Below are positions 26,701 to 38,519 of a stretch of 64,000 bases of DNA, in pieces. This DNA comes from Glycine soja (taxonomy: Eukaryota > Streptophyta > Magnoliopsida > Fabales > Fabaceae). The stretch covers positions 50,381,928 through 50,445,927 of the forward strand of contig NC_041019.1 in assembly GCF_004193775.1 (NCBI RefSeq), given 5' to 3'. Below the pieces are notes generated by a model. It searched no databases. It saw only the letters and a list, made by a program, of their open reading frames with translations, and had not been told where the DNA came from. The first letter of the stretch is position 1. Each line of letters starts with the position of its first letter. A program made the position numbers and the translations under genes.

Positions 26701-27280
26701 AATTCTTTAATCAGTATGTTAACATTTTTTCAAAAGTTTATAATTAGAGCTACTTAGTAGCAGAACTAGAAGGCTCGGTTAGGTTCAGCGCAAATAAAAA
26801 TATAAAAAAAAATTGCTTAACCAATCTATTTCCATGTGGCCCAAAAGAAAAGAGCCCCCATTTTTACACTGTATCTTGGATTAAATAAAAAAAAGTATTA
26901 ATTGGATGGATCAAGTGGAGACACCGTATGACATTGGTTCATGCATAATATAACTAGGCTTGAATCGTTTATGTTTTCAAATTCAAATTTTATAAATAAA
27001 AAAATATGATTAAAAAAAAAGGTTTCATTGATAAAATTGATGAATATTTGATGCCAATATTGAAGTGATCATAAAAGAAAAAAGAAGAAGCCGAAACTCA
27101 TAACAGTAACCTGCTTTAATTTTGAAAAAGATTCAACCAAAATACACTTATGCTGAATGAAGACCCAAACCAGTATTCCTCAAACACCAAAAAAGTTCAC
27201 AATGTTGTCATTGCAATTTTCAAAGCAGAAAATTGGTCAGCAAACATACAATCATGTGTTGATTGTTGAATTTCCTCTCC
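20770..27280. other. long gene-free region of MITE debris
   Basis: I found no exon I can support. At about 21466 the phrase TATTCCCTCCAAACCGAAATATAAG-like (ends resembling Stowaway/Mariner MITEs) opens a block running to about 21720. A T-rich block with 'gtgtttgatttttacct' begins near 23777 and resembles MITE ends seen at 1129-1500. A less AT-rich promoter-like patch lies at 24540-24800. Short frames at 23567-23767, 25337-25552 and 26120-26356 are unremarkable. Confidence 0.5.
24586..24595. promoter_or_regulatory. G-box/ABRE core with no gene nearby
   Basis: GCCACGTGTC is a good abscisic-acid response element (G-box core CACGTG). It sits in a roughly 260-bp patch that is clearly less AT-rich than its surroundings and contains CT-rich stretches. 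No open gene follows within 2 kb on either strand, so it may be an orphan promoter or chance. Confidence 0.35.
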
Positions 27281-27290
27281 AAACTGTGAA

Positions 27291-30200
27291 TCATTGAGCA
27301 TAGGTTTTGGATAGCCCCTCCTCAAATGAATATTCAAATGATTGACTAGTCTTTGAAGCAGCAGTAGCACCAGAATACACACTGTCTGGTGTATTGGCAG
27401 TCAACATAGGGACCAAAGTCAAAGGAGTGGTAGGCACTGGAAGTGCCATATTCTTTGGTGTCATGTTTTCTTCATCGCCAGCTATATATGGCCTGGAGGG
27501 TGGAGTTGCTGTTAGAATTTGGCTTTTTTGCTATGTTGCTACGTTCTGTAATTTTCTATAGTCTTCTTGAAAATTTGATCGACTTGACTTTTTTGTTGTC
27601 TTTTTTCAAATTGTCCCTGTGCTACCCTTTTAAAATGATATTATTTTCATGATTTTTAAAATTGAATAACGTATTAAATATTAATTCAACTATTATGGAA
27701 CGTCGTTTTAAAGAGATTGCATATGAATAATTTGAGAAGAGACATCAGAGAATCATGACCCAAATTTGATATGTTGGCTTTAGATAGGACTGCGGGAGAA
27801 ACAGGAGAGAGGGGCTTCCTAGTGAATGATGACTGAATTTCAATGCCGTTTTCTGAACTGCTTGCAGTCACTGAATGACCACTAGCTTTAGAGTTATCCT
27901 TTCCTGCTTAAAAGTTCCATTGACATCAAGCATTTAAACACAAGAAAAAAGGTTTTGATTTTGAGTACCTTTCTAGTTAAGCCTTTATTGGAAAACAAAA
28001 CATCTATTGTGTCATAAATACAGTTGATTGAAGGAAGAAGGGGGTGTGAGAGGTCGTGCCGTGATGGGTTTGAATTTATCTCATTAATAAAAATTAACAA
28101 CTTTTTTGATAAAAATAAATAAACATAATACGGTCTTAAATATAAGAAAAAAATTACTATTTTCTTGATTTCAAATAAGAAAATTTCAATAGAATGCACT
28201 AGTACTACTATATTATATGTTTATAATCTTTGCAAATAGAAAAATGTTCATTTTTAGTAGCTAATAAAAATTGTATTTCGTTTTGCTCATTCCTTTCTAC
28301 TTCATGTAACACCTTAAACAGTGTTACAATCAGGGAATACACTTGACACATTTTACAGATAACAAGGAGATAATTTTTTTAGGAACTAAAAGAGTATTTT
28401 TTATTTTATTTGCAGGGACTGCAAATACAGCATTTACTCTTTATGATAAAAAAATTACCACTTTTAAATGCTTTAAAATAGGTTTAAGGGAAAATGTTAA
28501 AATCCCCCAAAAAAATTTACTGATAAAACACAGGCTCAGTAATGGAAAATTTTCGGATACTTGGAATTCCCGTTGAACATCTGGAAGCCTTGTACCCACT
28601 TTTAGATGCTGGGCTGGGTTTTGAACCGAAAAGTGGTGTTTCATGCTCGGCCATCACTGTCCCTGAAGTTTCTTTTGATCCTAAAATTAATATGACACAA
28701 AAACAATTAATGGGTAGAAACAAGAGAATTGTCTAAAAGAAAATTCTACACCATCTACTATGTATTTTATTACAACATTGTGTTGCTTCATAGATCATAC
28801 CCTCTGCCTTTGCCTTTCATTCTCTTTCTCCTGCCTTGAGGTGCTGTAATCTTCAAGCATGGAAAGTAGCCGGCTCTACACTCACATATCCATGATAACA
28901 ACAATGCATTTAAAGATATGAGATGCATCCGGTTAAAGATATTGAGTTATATGCCAAATGTGATACTTTGGACAAGTTTTCCAAGAGAAAGTCTACCTAA
29001 GCAAAATTTCATAAAATCTAGTAGGCTAATTCATAGAGGTTGCACATATGATTTTGTTAAAAATACTTACTCCATCATACATAAACTCTTCTTGCCTCTA
29101 CCATCCCTGTTTCAACATACAAATTAAAAGAAAGGAGAAAATGAAGACGAGGCCAACAATTCAGACACTATAAATTTAACTCCTCTTGGTCCATGGTACT
29201 CCTTTACATTATCACCACTAGAAGAATAATGCAGCTAACAATAGACAAACAACCAAATACAGTTAATAAGCTGAATTCAGTACTTCACCATGTCACATGG
29301 CAATATTTTATCCAAATTTAGCTTATCATAATAATAGAAACTATAGTGTTAGTTTAGTAATAGTCGTAACTAAATCATCCGTGTATTAGTTGACAATAGT
29401 TATGTTCTATTGAGTTTGTTAGGTTCCTATCCATTTAGACAGAAAGTGTATGCCTTGCCCCCTTCTTTTCTTGTTATAGATATACAATGGGCTCTTTGTA
29501 TCCACATCTTATTCAATCAATTACACAATGTTTTTCTATGACAACCCCCTTCTCTACTTTGAGCTTTATGGGGTGTAGCCACATCAAGTTGGTGTTACAT
29601 ACTCGATACTACACCAGTACACCTATCAAAATTTTGATAGGTAAAACTAGATCCAAATTCCAGAGGCCACTGCAAATTGATAGTAAAGTATTTTAGGAAC
29701 TAATTATGATAAAGGGATACTCACCAGGAATTTTGCTTAACAAAGCACGGGCCTTCTCAGCGCGTTTTAAGGTAAGATGTGCACCTCTTCCAGCATTATA
29801 ACGATTATCATCCTAAAAAAACCACAGTAATTAAAAAGATAAAGCAAACAAAAATAAAGCAGGAAATATCCAATAATGTCAATAGCAACACTGGATCACC
29901 CTATTGTACTCCTCCAACCAGCTTTCTTCTTGACATGCAACCAACCACTTCTCAACCTTTTCAAGGATTTCTTTCCTGCTAAGAGCTTCTTCTTTTGTCT
30001 TAGTAATTAGGTGATCAATTTGATCTGCGGAGTGATTATCAAAATGGATGATAGAACAACTAGTGACATGCATGGCACACTTTGTTAAACAACAACAAAC
30101 TGGTAAAATACTTGAGAAATAAAAAAATTAAAGCAATCCTATGGAAGAAATTTAAATTAATAGCCATATCATTGTTCTTCTGCTCATGATTATTTATCAC

Positions 30201-31376
30201 TAGACGATCTTGTGACTGGCCTATGCCTTGGTTACTTAACATGCATCCTTTAAAGGCTTTAAATTAAGATTGCACATACTGTGGAATCATTATACAATTA
30301 ATGAAGAATGATATAATCAACAGCAATCTTCGTATTTCAGATGTCAAATTCTTTATTGTATTGTCACTGACATCTTTTGTCACAGTGGAATTAACCATAG
30401 TGGGGCAAATCTCACAAATTGTGTCTTTGACATCCAAACCAAGGACTAAACAATGAATTGAGAGTGTTCAGTTGGCCAGACACCTGCTTCAGTCGACTGG
30501 CCTGCCGTAATTCAAAAGAAAAATCATAGAGAAATTAACCTATGGAAGTTTTTCTTTCTTAGGGTAAGATTGTAAGATTATGTCTAGAAGAAAGCAAATA
30601 TGACTGTTTCATCTAAATCTATTCAAGCATTAACAATAAGTCACACAGCATTGCTTAACACATCGTGAACAATATGTGTTTTCTGTCTACCAAAAGTTTA
30701 GACAAAAAATAATATATGATTAAAATTAAAGACAGAAATCACCTTCTCATTTTGTAATTGAAGTAACTGCTTCTGTAATTCCTCTAGTCTTTTCAAAGAC
30801 AAGTTGGTCTCATCTGAATAAGCATTAGCCACCATGGAGCCATAAAGCTCACTAGAAATATTCTTCAACTGATATAAGACCTCTGAAAAGTGTTTCTTCC
30901 TATCGGTTTTCAGCTTGCGCATCTCCTCAAGCTGTGAAACAACTGTTTCACGTGCTTTCTTCAAGCTTCCACAAGCCTTTGGATCAAACTGAGGACAGAC
31001 CAATAAAAGCTAGTCAACTGAAAAATCTCCATGTGGCCAAGAAAAAAATGGCTAATTCACTCAATTGTGGAGTTCCAGCAAGACTTACATGTAATGGTTG
31101 TTCACCCATTGCTGCACAGACGCCAGCAATTTCCGCCACATAATCAGCAATTTCTTGCTGAATTTGTGCTCTACATAGTTTGGCTACATCCACTTCTTTT
31201 CTATACAAATCCAGACACTTTGTTCTATTTCCCGCAGCATTGCATCCCTTTGAGAATCAGATTCTCCAACTTTATCCCATATTATCTTACATTCCACACA
31301 CAAGGATTTCTTTTAGCAACAAAAGACATGTTGTTTCTTGTTGACTAAACTGACTGCTACTACGGTTGCTGAACAT
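27291..31376 (-). pseudogene. MAP65/ASE1/PRC1-family microtubule-associated protein, unprocessed pseudogene
   Basis: Exons of a MAP65 gene remain in order on the minus strand. They are an N-terminus (31376, MFSNRSSSQ...QETTC, then IIWDKVGESDSQRD), RKEVDVAKLCRAQIQQEIAD to 31089, and 30988-30743 (FDPKACGSLKK...LQLQNEK). Next come 30501-about 30310 (SRLKQV, then LGLDVKDTICEI), 30024-29900 ([19 protein letters not shown]), 29812-29725 ([18 protein letters not shown]) and about 28880-28801 (LLSMLEDYSTSRQEKENERQ). The last are 28680-about 28540 (FGSKPSP), about 27900-27743 (FTRKPLSPVSP) and 27508-27291 (TPPSRPYIAGDEEN...FEYSFEE). MAP65 proteins crosslink antiparallel microtubules in the phragmoplast. 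Lesions: a stop and insertion after LLLKEI, a 1-base loss near 31222, a frameshift near 30445, loss of the exons between 30310 and 30024, erosion before 28880, and a 2-base loss near 28656. Retained introns show it arose by DNA duplication. Confidence 0.9.
29349..29528 (+). repeat. possible solo LTR (copia-like) inside the MAP65 pseudogene
   Basis: A block starts TGTTAGTTTAGTAATAG and ends near TTCAATCAATTACACA, with a TG...CA outline and the 'ttatagatatacaatgg ... attcaatcaa' flavour of copia LTR ends. It falls where MAP65 exon sequence is missing. I could not find a target-site duplication, so the borders and the call are tentative. Confidence 0.3.
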
Positions 31377-31799
31377 AGGAACAAGTATGCTGGAAAAAAC
31401 AAAAAAGCCAAAATGATTATCTGAAAATGTATAACATATATGCTCACTTAAATACAATCAACAATTCAAAATTCCCATTAAATCTAAGCTTAAAACTCTG
31501 GGGGCCAACAATAAACAGAACAAAACAACAAGGAAGAGAATTTTTTTTTTTGCGGATAGAATGAGCACAAGTATACTCTGCTCATACAGATACATATACA
31601 TACATACATGCACACACATGAACAAACACTACACAGTACACACATAAGGAATGATGAATCAATGGTTCCCTCATATGATAGTAGTCGTTTGCTACTGCAC
31701 AAAGAATGTTGTCTTATCTCTCTTCTGATAAGAAAAAAAAATTCCATATAAAATATTTCAGTAAATTTGAAAATGCTCTAACTCCATTGTTACAAACAA

Positions 31800-31960
31800 A
31801 AAATGCGTTTTTTTTTTACCCTTCTTCGTTTTCTGGAGAACAAAACAGAGCTGATCGTAAAAATTGCCGAGGAAAACAGAGCTTCAGATTCAACACGAAG
31901 ACGAAGAATTGGAAACCAAAACCGGTTTTGGGAGGGAAACCGGAGAATCTAATCTAGTGC
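31800..31960 (-). promoter_or_regulatory. relic 5' UTR exon of the MAP65 pseudogene
   Basis: A less AT-rich block, read on the minus strand, looks like a plant leader (TCTCCGGTTTCCCTCCC..., TTCGTCTTCGTG). It ends at a donor-like AAGG|GTAAAA near 31818. An acceptor-like ttttttccag lies 13 bp before the relic ATG at 31376. A leader intron of about 430 bp is inferred. Confidence 0.4.
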
Positions 31961-31994
31961 AGTCGGAATTTTTATGTCATGCAAGAAGGAATAT

Positions 31995-32094
31995 GAACCG
32001 TTAGATTTAGATCTAACGGCTATGATCTCGAACGCCTGATTTAATTCCAATTTACGATGTGACATATCTGCCGTGGATCAAGATTGAACGGCTA
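31995..32094. promoter_or_regulatory. cluster of three MSA-like (AACGG) mitotic elements
   Basis: TCTAACGGCTA at 32012-32022 matches the mitosis-specific activator consensus TCYAACGGYYA exactly. TCTAACGGTTC on the minus strand (31995-32005) and TTGAACGGCTA (32084-32094) differ by one or two bases. The first two form an inverted pair around TTTAGA. R1R2R3-MYB factors bind such elements to drive G2/M genes, MAP65s among them. They sit immediately upstream of the relic MAP65 leader, so they are its promoter. Confidence 0.65.
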
Positions 32095-32099
32095 TTATT

Positions 32100-33770
32100 C
32101 ACCAACTTCGTATAAAAATAAGTCACATATTTTTTAGAACCAAATTAATATTATTTTTTATAATTCTAGAATAATATTCACTTTTTAAGAGCAAAATAAT
32201 GTCACATATATGTTTCACAATTAAAATATATGAGTTTATTCTTTTTTGGTATGTAACAAGATATGAGTTTAGTATAAGAGTTGATATTCAGCGCACGCAT
32301 TTCCAACATTAAACGAGTTTTAAATTTATAAACTATTAAAAAATATTGATGAAAAAGGTAAATACACTCTCTATTAGAGTATATATATATATATATATAT
32401 ATCTTTGGATGTTGTTGTTGTTGGTATTTCAAAGAAAATGAGAGGTAGCACCATTGAGAACATAAACTTGAGCTGGGGATTGTTGGTAAAGAAAAATGCT
32501 GGTATGAGGTAATAAGACCAATTAGTATGTTCAGAAAAAATGAAGTCACCTCCAGATTATAATGCTCAGGAAAGGATTGTTGCATTTTTATTTTCGGGCA
32601 TGTTTTTAATGTCTTTTTTTTTTTTCCTATCAAGGAGTTTCTATGTAATGTTAGTAATACTTTCTTTCATATTTCTTTAACATTTTCTGTTTAATCAATT
32701 GACCAGTCAAAATTTATTGAAAAGTCATTAATTTTGATAAATCACACTTATCATTTATAATTTTATCTCGTAATTTAAATATGAAATTCATCAAAATGAA
32801 TAATTTTTAATAAATTTTAATCACTCACAAGAAAAAAATATTTAAAAGAGAATGTTAAAGTGTTTGAATTGTGTTGCACATGTATGTTGAGCTCCAATTC
32901 TCACCATAGTTATTAATAGTATACTCTTTTCTCTGGTCTTAAAAAAATGTTCAACTTATTTTGTGCTCTTCACATGGAAAATAGCAATGAAGACGAATGT
33001 ACAAGTAATTTCATCTAAATTCTGGTTCTCACATTTTTTATTTGGAAAGGTTGTTGTATTTTGTTATTCAACGTCGCATTATGTATCTATATTTATATGA
33101 TAATTTTAATATGACTTGTTTTATATTTATCAAGTTATTTATGAAAAATATTTTGCAAAACTATTTTAATTCAGTTTCTTTAAAAACAAGATAAATATCA
33201 AATTACAAAATTAATTTTTTCTCAATTACACAATAGAAACGTTCCATTATAAATTGAGTGCCTATACACAATATAAACAATATTTTGTTATATAGTAAGG
33301 CATGAAAAAAATGTTGCACTACGAAAATAAGTTTTTATTGTGTATTTCGCCTAGATATACAGTGAAAACATAGTTATGTGGTCAGGGGACATTTTCGTCA
33401 ACATATGCAATACCAAATCTTGTGGCTTTAAATAGAAATTTGGGAAAGCAAATAGCAAGCCCCTCATGATGGACATCGATCAGGGACCTATTTTATTTAT
33501 TGGGCCAAAATTTGGGTAAATTTTAACACGGACTTGGCATGACCTGCTCCATCATGGTTCATTGAAGAGCTTAAAAATATAGAAGAGCCTAGCATTTAAG
33601 GTTAAAAATGTTGTTTTACCCCCCCAAAAAAAAAACAAATCAATAGCCTAGCTAGCATTCAAAAGGAAGAAATCAGTTTCAACTTCTTCATAAAAAGTAA
33701 AAGCAGCTTCAACTTCCAAAAGAAAATCAATATTTATGAATTAGCCTTAGCCATTTGTTTTATAATTTAG
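32100..33770. other. intergenic region, no gene supported
   Basis: An (AT)11 microsatellite lies at 32381-32402. The 143-residue frame at 32202-32633 (minus) runs through it and is not convincing. The rest is AT-rich and featureless apart from a slightly GC-richer patch at about 33380-33560. Confidence 0.5.
32381..32402. repeat. (AT)n microsatellite
   Basis: About 11 uninterrupted AT units. Confidence 0.9.
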
Positions 33771-33773
33771 GAT

Positions 33774-34184
33774 AGGTTAAAATATACAAATGGTTTTTTA
33801 ATTTATTTTTTGGTTCTAAATTGATTCCGTAACTTTAATTTTTTTTTTAAAATGATCCCCTTACTTGTTTAATTCATGACAAGTTAGTCATTTAGAAAAA
33901 AAAATGAGTTTTTTTTATTTTATTTTATTTTTGAACCTTTTTTTTATGAATTCAAGACATGAAACATATTTTATTAAATTCACCTACATGATAATTATAG
34001 GAATCAATTATGTTTGAAACAAAAAAGACGATAAATATAATAAAAATCGCATAAAAAATGAGTCTCGTGAATAATAAGAAAAAATGCAATAATATTTTTT
34101 TAGATTTTTGGTTGATCACAAGGCTCACTTTTCATACATTTTTCATCTTATTTGTCTCTTTTTAGTTAGAATATTAGGTGATTT

Positions 34185-34224
<40 letters not shown>

Positions 34225-34424
34225 TTTAATGAGATAAATTTTGCATATTGAATAAATAAAAAAATGTTTGAAATTGTGTCCAAAAATTAAAAATAAACAT
34301 TTTTTTTAAAGGATCAACTTGTCATGAATTGAATTGAATAAGTAGATATTTTATAATTATTTAAAGTTAGAGGATCAATTTAAAAAGAAAAGTAATTTAA
34401 GAAATGATTTGTATATTTTAACCT
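33774..34424. mobile_element. foldback/MITE element with about 130-bp terminal inverted repeats
   Basis: The left end AGGTTAAAATATACAAAT pairs with the right end (AAGGTTAAAATATACAAAT on the other strand). The match continues through 'aaattgat', 'taactttaa' and 'aattcatgacaagtt' for about 130 bp with mismatches. The interior is non-coding and contains a long AT microsatellite (34188-34221). Long inverted repeats of this kind are typical of Mutator-like non-autonomous elements in legumes. No clear target-site duplication was seen. Confidence 0.65.
34188..34221. repeat. (TA)n microsatellite
   Basis: About 17 TA units at the centre of the foldback element. Confidence 0.9.
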
Positions 34425-34429
34425 TGAGG

Positions 34430-37100
34430 TTATGATGAAAGCCTTAATATCCAATAAAAGATATGGGAATAAAGTTTGAATAAGGAGATTCACTAAAAAC
34501 AAACTCATCACCATCAAGTGGTTGTTAATTTGAAGAAAAAAGTTGGCTGTCATCAAGCTGAAGATTTGGTTTGACTATTTCAATGACATATTGTGTACAC
34601 ATAGTAATTTATTCTACAAAATTGAGATGGTCTGAGTCTGACTAAAAATTATTTTAATCATTTTCCATCAAGCTAAGCTAGCTATAACTATATAATAGTA
34701 TATGCGATCTATTTGCTTTCTTGTGAAAACATCGTACCAATATAAATACTTTGATGTATCATGGTAAGCATTTTTTTATCATTCACGGTAAGCATACATA
34801 TTGATTGGTTTAGTTAGACAAAAGACTATGAGTAAAACATTCACATGGGGAAATGGTTGCTATTGCGTTATAGTTAATTATAGAAAACTAGTGGAAGAAG
34901 GAGGCTTAATATACAGAATAAAATTTGAATAAAAATGAGAAAAATAAAAACAGTTTTAGTGTATTATTTATTATTCAATACATGTTTGCATTTCCACTAC
35001 CAGTTTGTGTCTATGATGAGTAGTTCCTTATATTTTCTTTAGTCATGTAAACTTATTTGAGTGTATGTATACTTACTTATTTGGGAAAATGGATTTAAAA
35101 AATGTGGAAACTAAATGGGGTTATCATATCTCTTTTATTATAGTTATAGATTTAATTAGATTACATAAAAACTAGATCACAAACCTGTTCACAGCACAAG
35201 GTACAAATGAATAACTTTTCTTTCAAATTAAAGCACTATAGTTTAAATGAAAATTAATAAAATGCCATTTGTGCAGGATTTTTTTTAATTGTCACAAGCT
35301 GATGCATATAGGAGTACTGGCAGTTTTTATTAATATTACTCAATTGATATTGACGAGGTGGTGGACACAGCAAGTATTACAGTCACAATATGATTTTAAA
35401 CTCTTTAACATCACAGTCTCAATAACTGTTAGAAAAATAGAAACTATTTGTGTTTAAACAAATCCCCTAAAATTGAAAGAAGAATCAATTTCCTTGCCTG
35501 CTTGAAAAGAAGAAGAAAAAATCCCTTTTCTCCTGTTCATGGTGACCTGCTTTTGGCCAAGTCCGTGTTGCCACTTCTATAACTTACAGAAGTATCACTA
35601 TCAGGAGGAACGGTGCCATATATGTTAATAATAAAATATGTTTTCCATATACTTTGAGTAAAAACTAATAATGAACCCCCTTAAAATAAATATAAAATAA
35701 TACGGCAAATGTCTATTGCATGCAATAGAAACTTATTCACCAGAGATATCCCAACTTCAGAGAAAGAAAAAAGAAATCAAAACATGCTGGGAGTCACTAG
35801 ATTTCTGGATATTTGGACTAGGATGAGTTTGAGAAGGAATATTAAAGAGATTTTTTAATGTAATGATTGATCTTGTGAAAATCATTTGATAATATATATA
35901 TATAAACACTTATAAAACTTTTTATTAACTCTTATAATTTATCTAATTTCTTTTTTTAATTATTATCACACCATATTATATATCTATCTATTGTACATTT
36001 TTCTCTCTCTCTACGTGTCAATTAGCATCTAAGTATCATTTGAATGATTTTCTAAATCATTCCTCTCTCCTCTTTAGTTCAAACTCTTAGAAGTTATAAT
36101 TAATATAATCATATGCACCACATAAATAATTGCACTTTGGCCTAAGCTAGCTAGCAGCTGATTTGCCGCATCTTGAGGTGACATCCTGTAGTTCAAAACA
36201 CAAATATTCAAACTTAAATTCCGGCAAGTAATGATAATTATTGTGGCATTATATTCTAATCATTCCTAGGTGTTGATCACACGAGTGGGTGATCATGGGG
36301 CCCTTCTTAAAGAATAATAGATTACCACACTGTTGGTTCTATATATATTTTTGTACAGTTAGCATAAATTATACTTATAGGCATGCTAGGTCTAATTACA
36401 AGACACTAGTGAGACAAGCTTAGAAAGCAATTCAAAGAGTAAATTCATGTATCTTCTACATATCATGTGCTGCATCCACGAAGATCATTTTCCTAATTCA
36501 TGTATCTTAATTGGGACCATGTTGCTTGAACTACCTACATGATAATGACTCTTTGATATATACTTAATAGTGGTTACATGTTTGGTTAATTTGCAAGTGG
36601 TTAAGAGAGCAAATAAGGTCAACTATTTGTGATTTATTTGAATATGGCTCATCATATATATGTTCGATTAAACTCATCATTTGTTTGATTTAAGAAAATA
36701 TAAATTTGACTATTAATTAAATGAATCAAGTCAAAACTTTATGATAACTCGCTAATAACTTGTGTATATATGTATTATTATAATTTTATTTATTACATTC
36801 ATTAAAAAATATAATTTATTTATTATTATCACACATTTTAATTTTCAAGAGTTATATACAATATTAAAAAAAAATCTTCCATTTTCGCATCACTAAAATT
36901 TCGTTTCCGATTTTGAGTCATCTTATATATATAATATAAAATTATATTTTATTATTATTTTACATTACTTTCTAAAGTTAACATATTAAATACTAAATTA
37001 GTAAATATTTTGTTTGAGAAAAATTAAAAAAAAAAACAAACATGAATGAACTAAACAAAATAAGGCTAAGATTTATATATTTATTTAACTAAGCTTAATT
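34430..37100. other. intergenic region, no gene supported
   Basis: This is AT-rich sequence with no protein-like exon. A somewhat less AT-rich stretch at 36120-36560 contains CTAGCTAGCAGCTGATTTGC and other mixed-composition sequence. I could not assign it to a gene, tRNA or known microRNA. Confidence 0.45.
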
Positions 37101-37104
37101 AAAT

Positions 37105-37790
37105 CTACAGGGGTGTAGGTAGATCAGACCAAATTTAATTCAATATGCTTAGTCTAATACAATTCAAATAAATTTTTGTGAGTTGAATTGATTCATTAGA
37201 GTGGATTTGATTAATTTTTATTTAATTAGCCTAATTAAAATTATATTGAGTGACGGGTTTAAAGTTTTGGATCCTATCAAAATCTAACTCAACCCAATCC
37301 AATTCATATACAATCAAATTATTAACAACAACCTTAAATTAAATGCATTTCATTCTTAAGGTAATATATTTTTATCTTAAGGTAATACATTATTTTAGAG
37401 TTTATCTTTTTTGTTTATTTTAAGGTAATATATATATTTTTTATGAATGATAATGTGAATATGTATTTATGAGTTATTTTTCTATTTAATGTTTTATGAA
37501 TATTGCCTTTTAAAATATTCTTACTATTCTGTAAAAAAAAATATCCTTATTGTTTTTGAATTTGAGATTTCTTTTAATTTTTTCAAGAGTTAAAGATGTT
37601 ATAATTTTTTAATGGTTCAACCTGATAATCAACCTAATCCAATTTAATTAAAATTAGATTTGATTCACAAAGTAAAAAAAAAAAAAAAAACTCAATCCAA
37701 ACCAATCTACATAAGTTTAATGGAATTGGATTAAAAAAATAGACAAAACTCGCCCATCTTGTAACACCTACACACCTAATTAAATCTTTA
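37105..37790. repeat. degenerate hAT/Mutator-like MITE
   Basis: GGGGTGTAGGTAGATCAG near 37110 and, on the other strand, AGGTGTGTAGGTGTTACAAG near 37785 look like opposed termini. Between them are many 'caatccaa/ttggattg' words in both orientations. Borders are approximate and no duplication was found. Confidence 0.4.
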
Positions 37791-38288
37791 AATTTGTAAC
37801 TGGTACATTTAAATAGTCAAACTTTAATAATATTTTTTTTTTCAATTCCAGCCTGAAACTTGAAACTTATCTACATATCTATAAGTGCACAGTACGTATA
37901 TGAGATGTTAGTGTATTTGGTACGAAGAAAAGAAATAAGTAAGAAAAATGATAGATGAAAATAGGAATAAACATCGAGAGATATAAAACGAATAAAAATA
38001 GATGAACAATAGAGTAAAAATAAGTTGGAACTAAAGCGTATGTTTGTGTACGTAAGAACTAAAATCTATTAAAAAGTGTATATGTATGGACATAAACATG
38101 TTATAAATGTAGGAAATAAAAATAAAGATTGTGCAATATGAATTACATAAAGAATTGACATAAGAATATAATATTCAATTCACATAGGTAACCAAAAATA
38201 ATTTCTCTTTTTGAAGGTACCGAAATCAATTTCTTAATCACATGAGAGAAGAGTACAATACACAAAGTGTTGAAAAAAATCAATAAAT

Positions 38289-38341
38289 ATTGTCATGTTC
38301 TTTCTTTTTAGTCCCATTTAATAAAGAAAGAACATGGCAAT
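38289..38341. repeat. short perfect-stem hairpin
   Basis: Arms 38289-38307 (ATTGTCATGTTCTTTCTTT) and 38323-38341 pair at 18 of 19 positions around a 15-base loop. It could be a small MITE relic; nothing ties it to a gene. Confidence 0.55.
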
Positions 38342-38519
38342 GAGACTTAAAAGAAAAGAGGTCAATACTCCTCAAGATTGATGAAAACATTGGGTGAGAT
38401 AATGTATGAGACATTATTATGCAACGGGAACAAGAGGGAAAATATTATCTATGGCGACCACCATGCGTGAATGCTCTTGTTATGATCACAAAGGGGGCTG
38501 AATTCCTATGCTAGTTTTT

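Noticed and set aside
32202..32633. 143-residue open frame on the minus strand
   Set aside because: It runs through an AT microsatellite (a run of alternating Ile-Tyr), has biased composition, no family motif and no splice context.
36120..36260. Possible microRNA-like sequence (resemblance to miR169 or miR171 words)
   Set aside because: Only short partial matches such as CCGGCAAGT were seen, and no complementary arm was found nearby.
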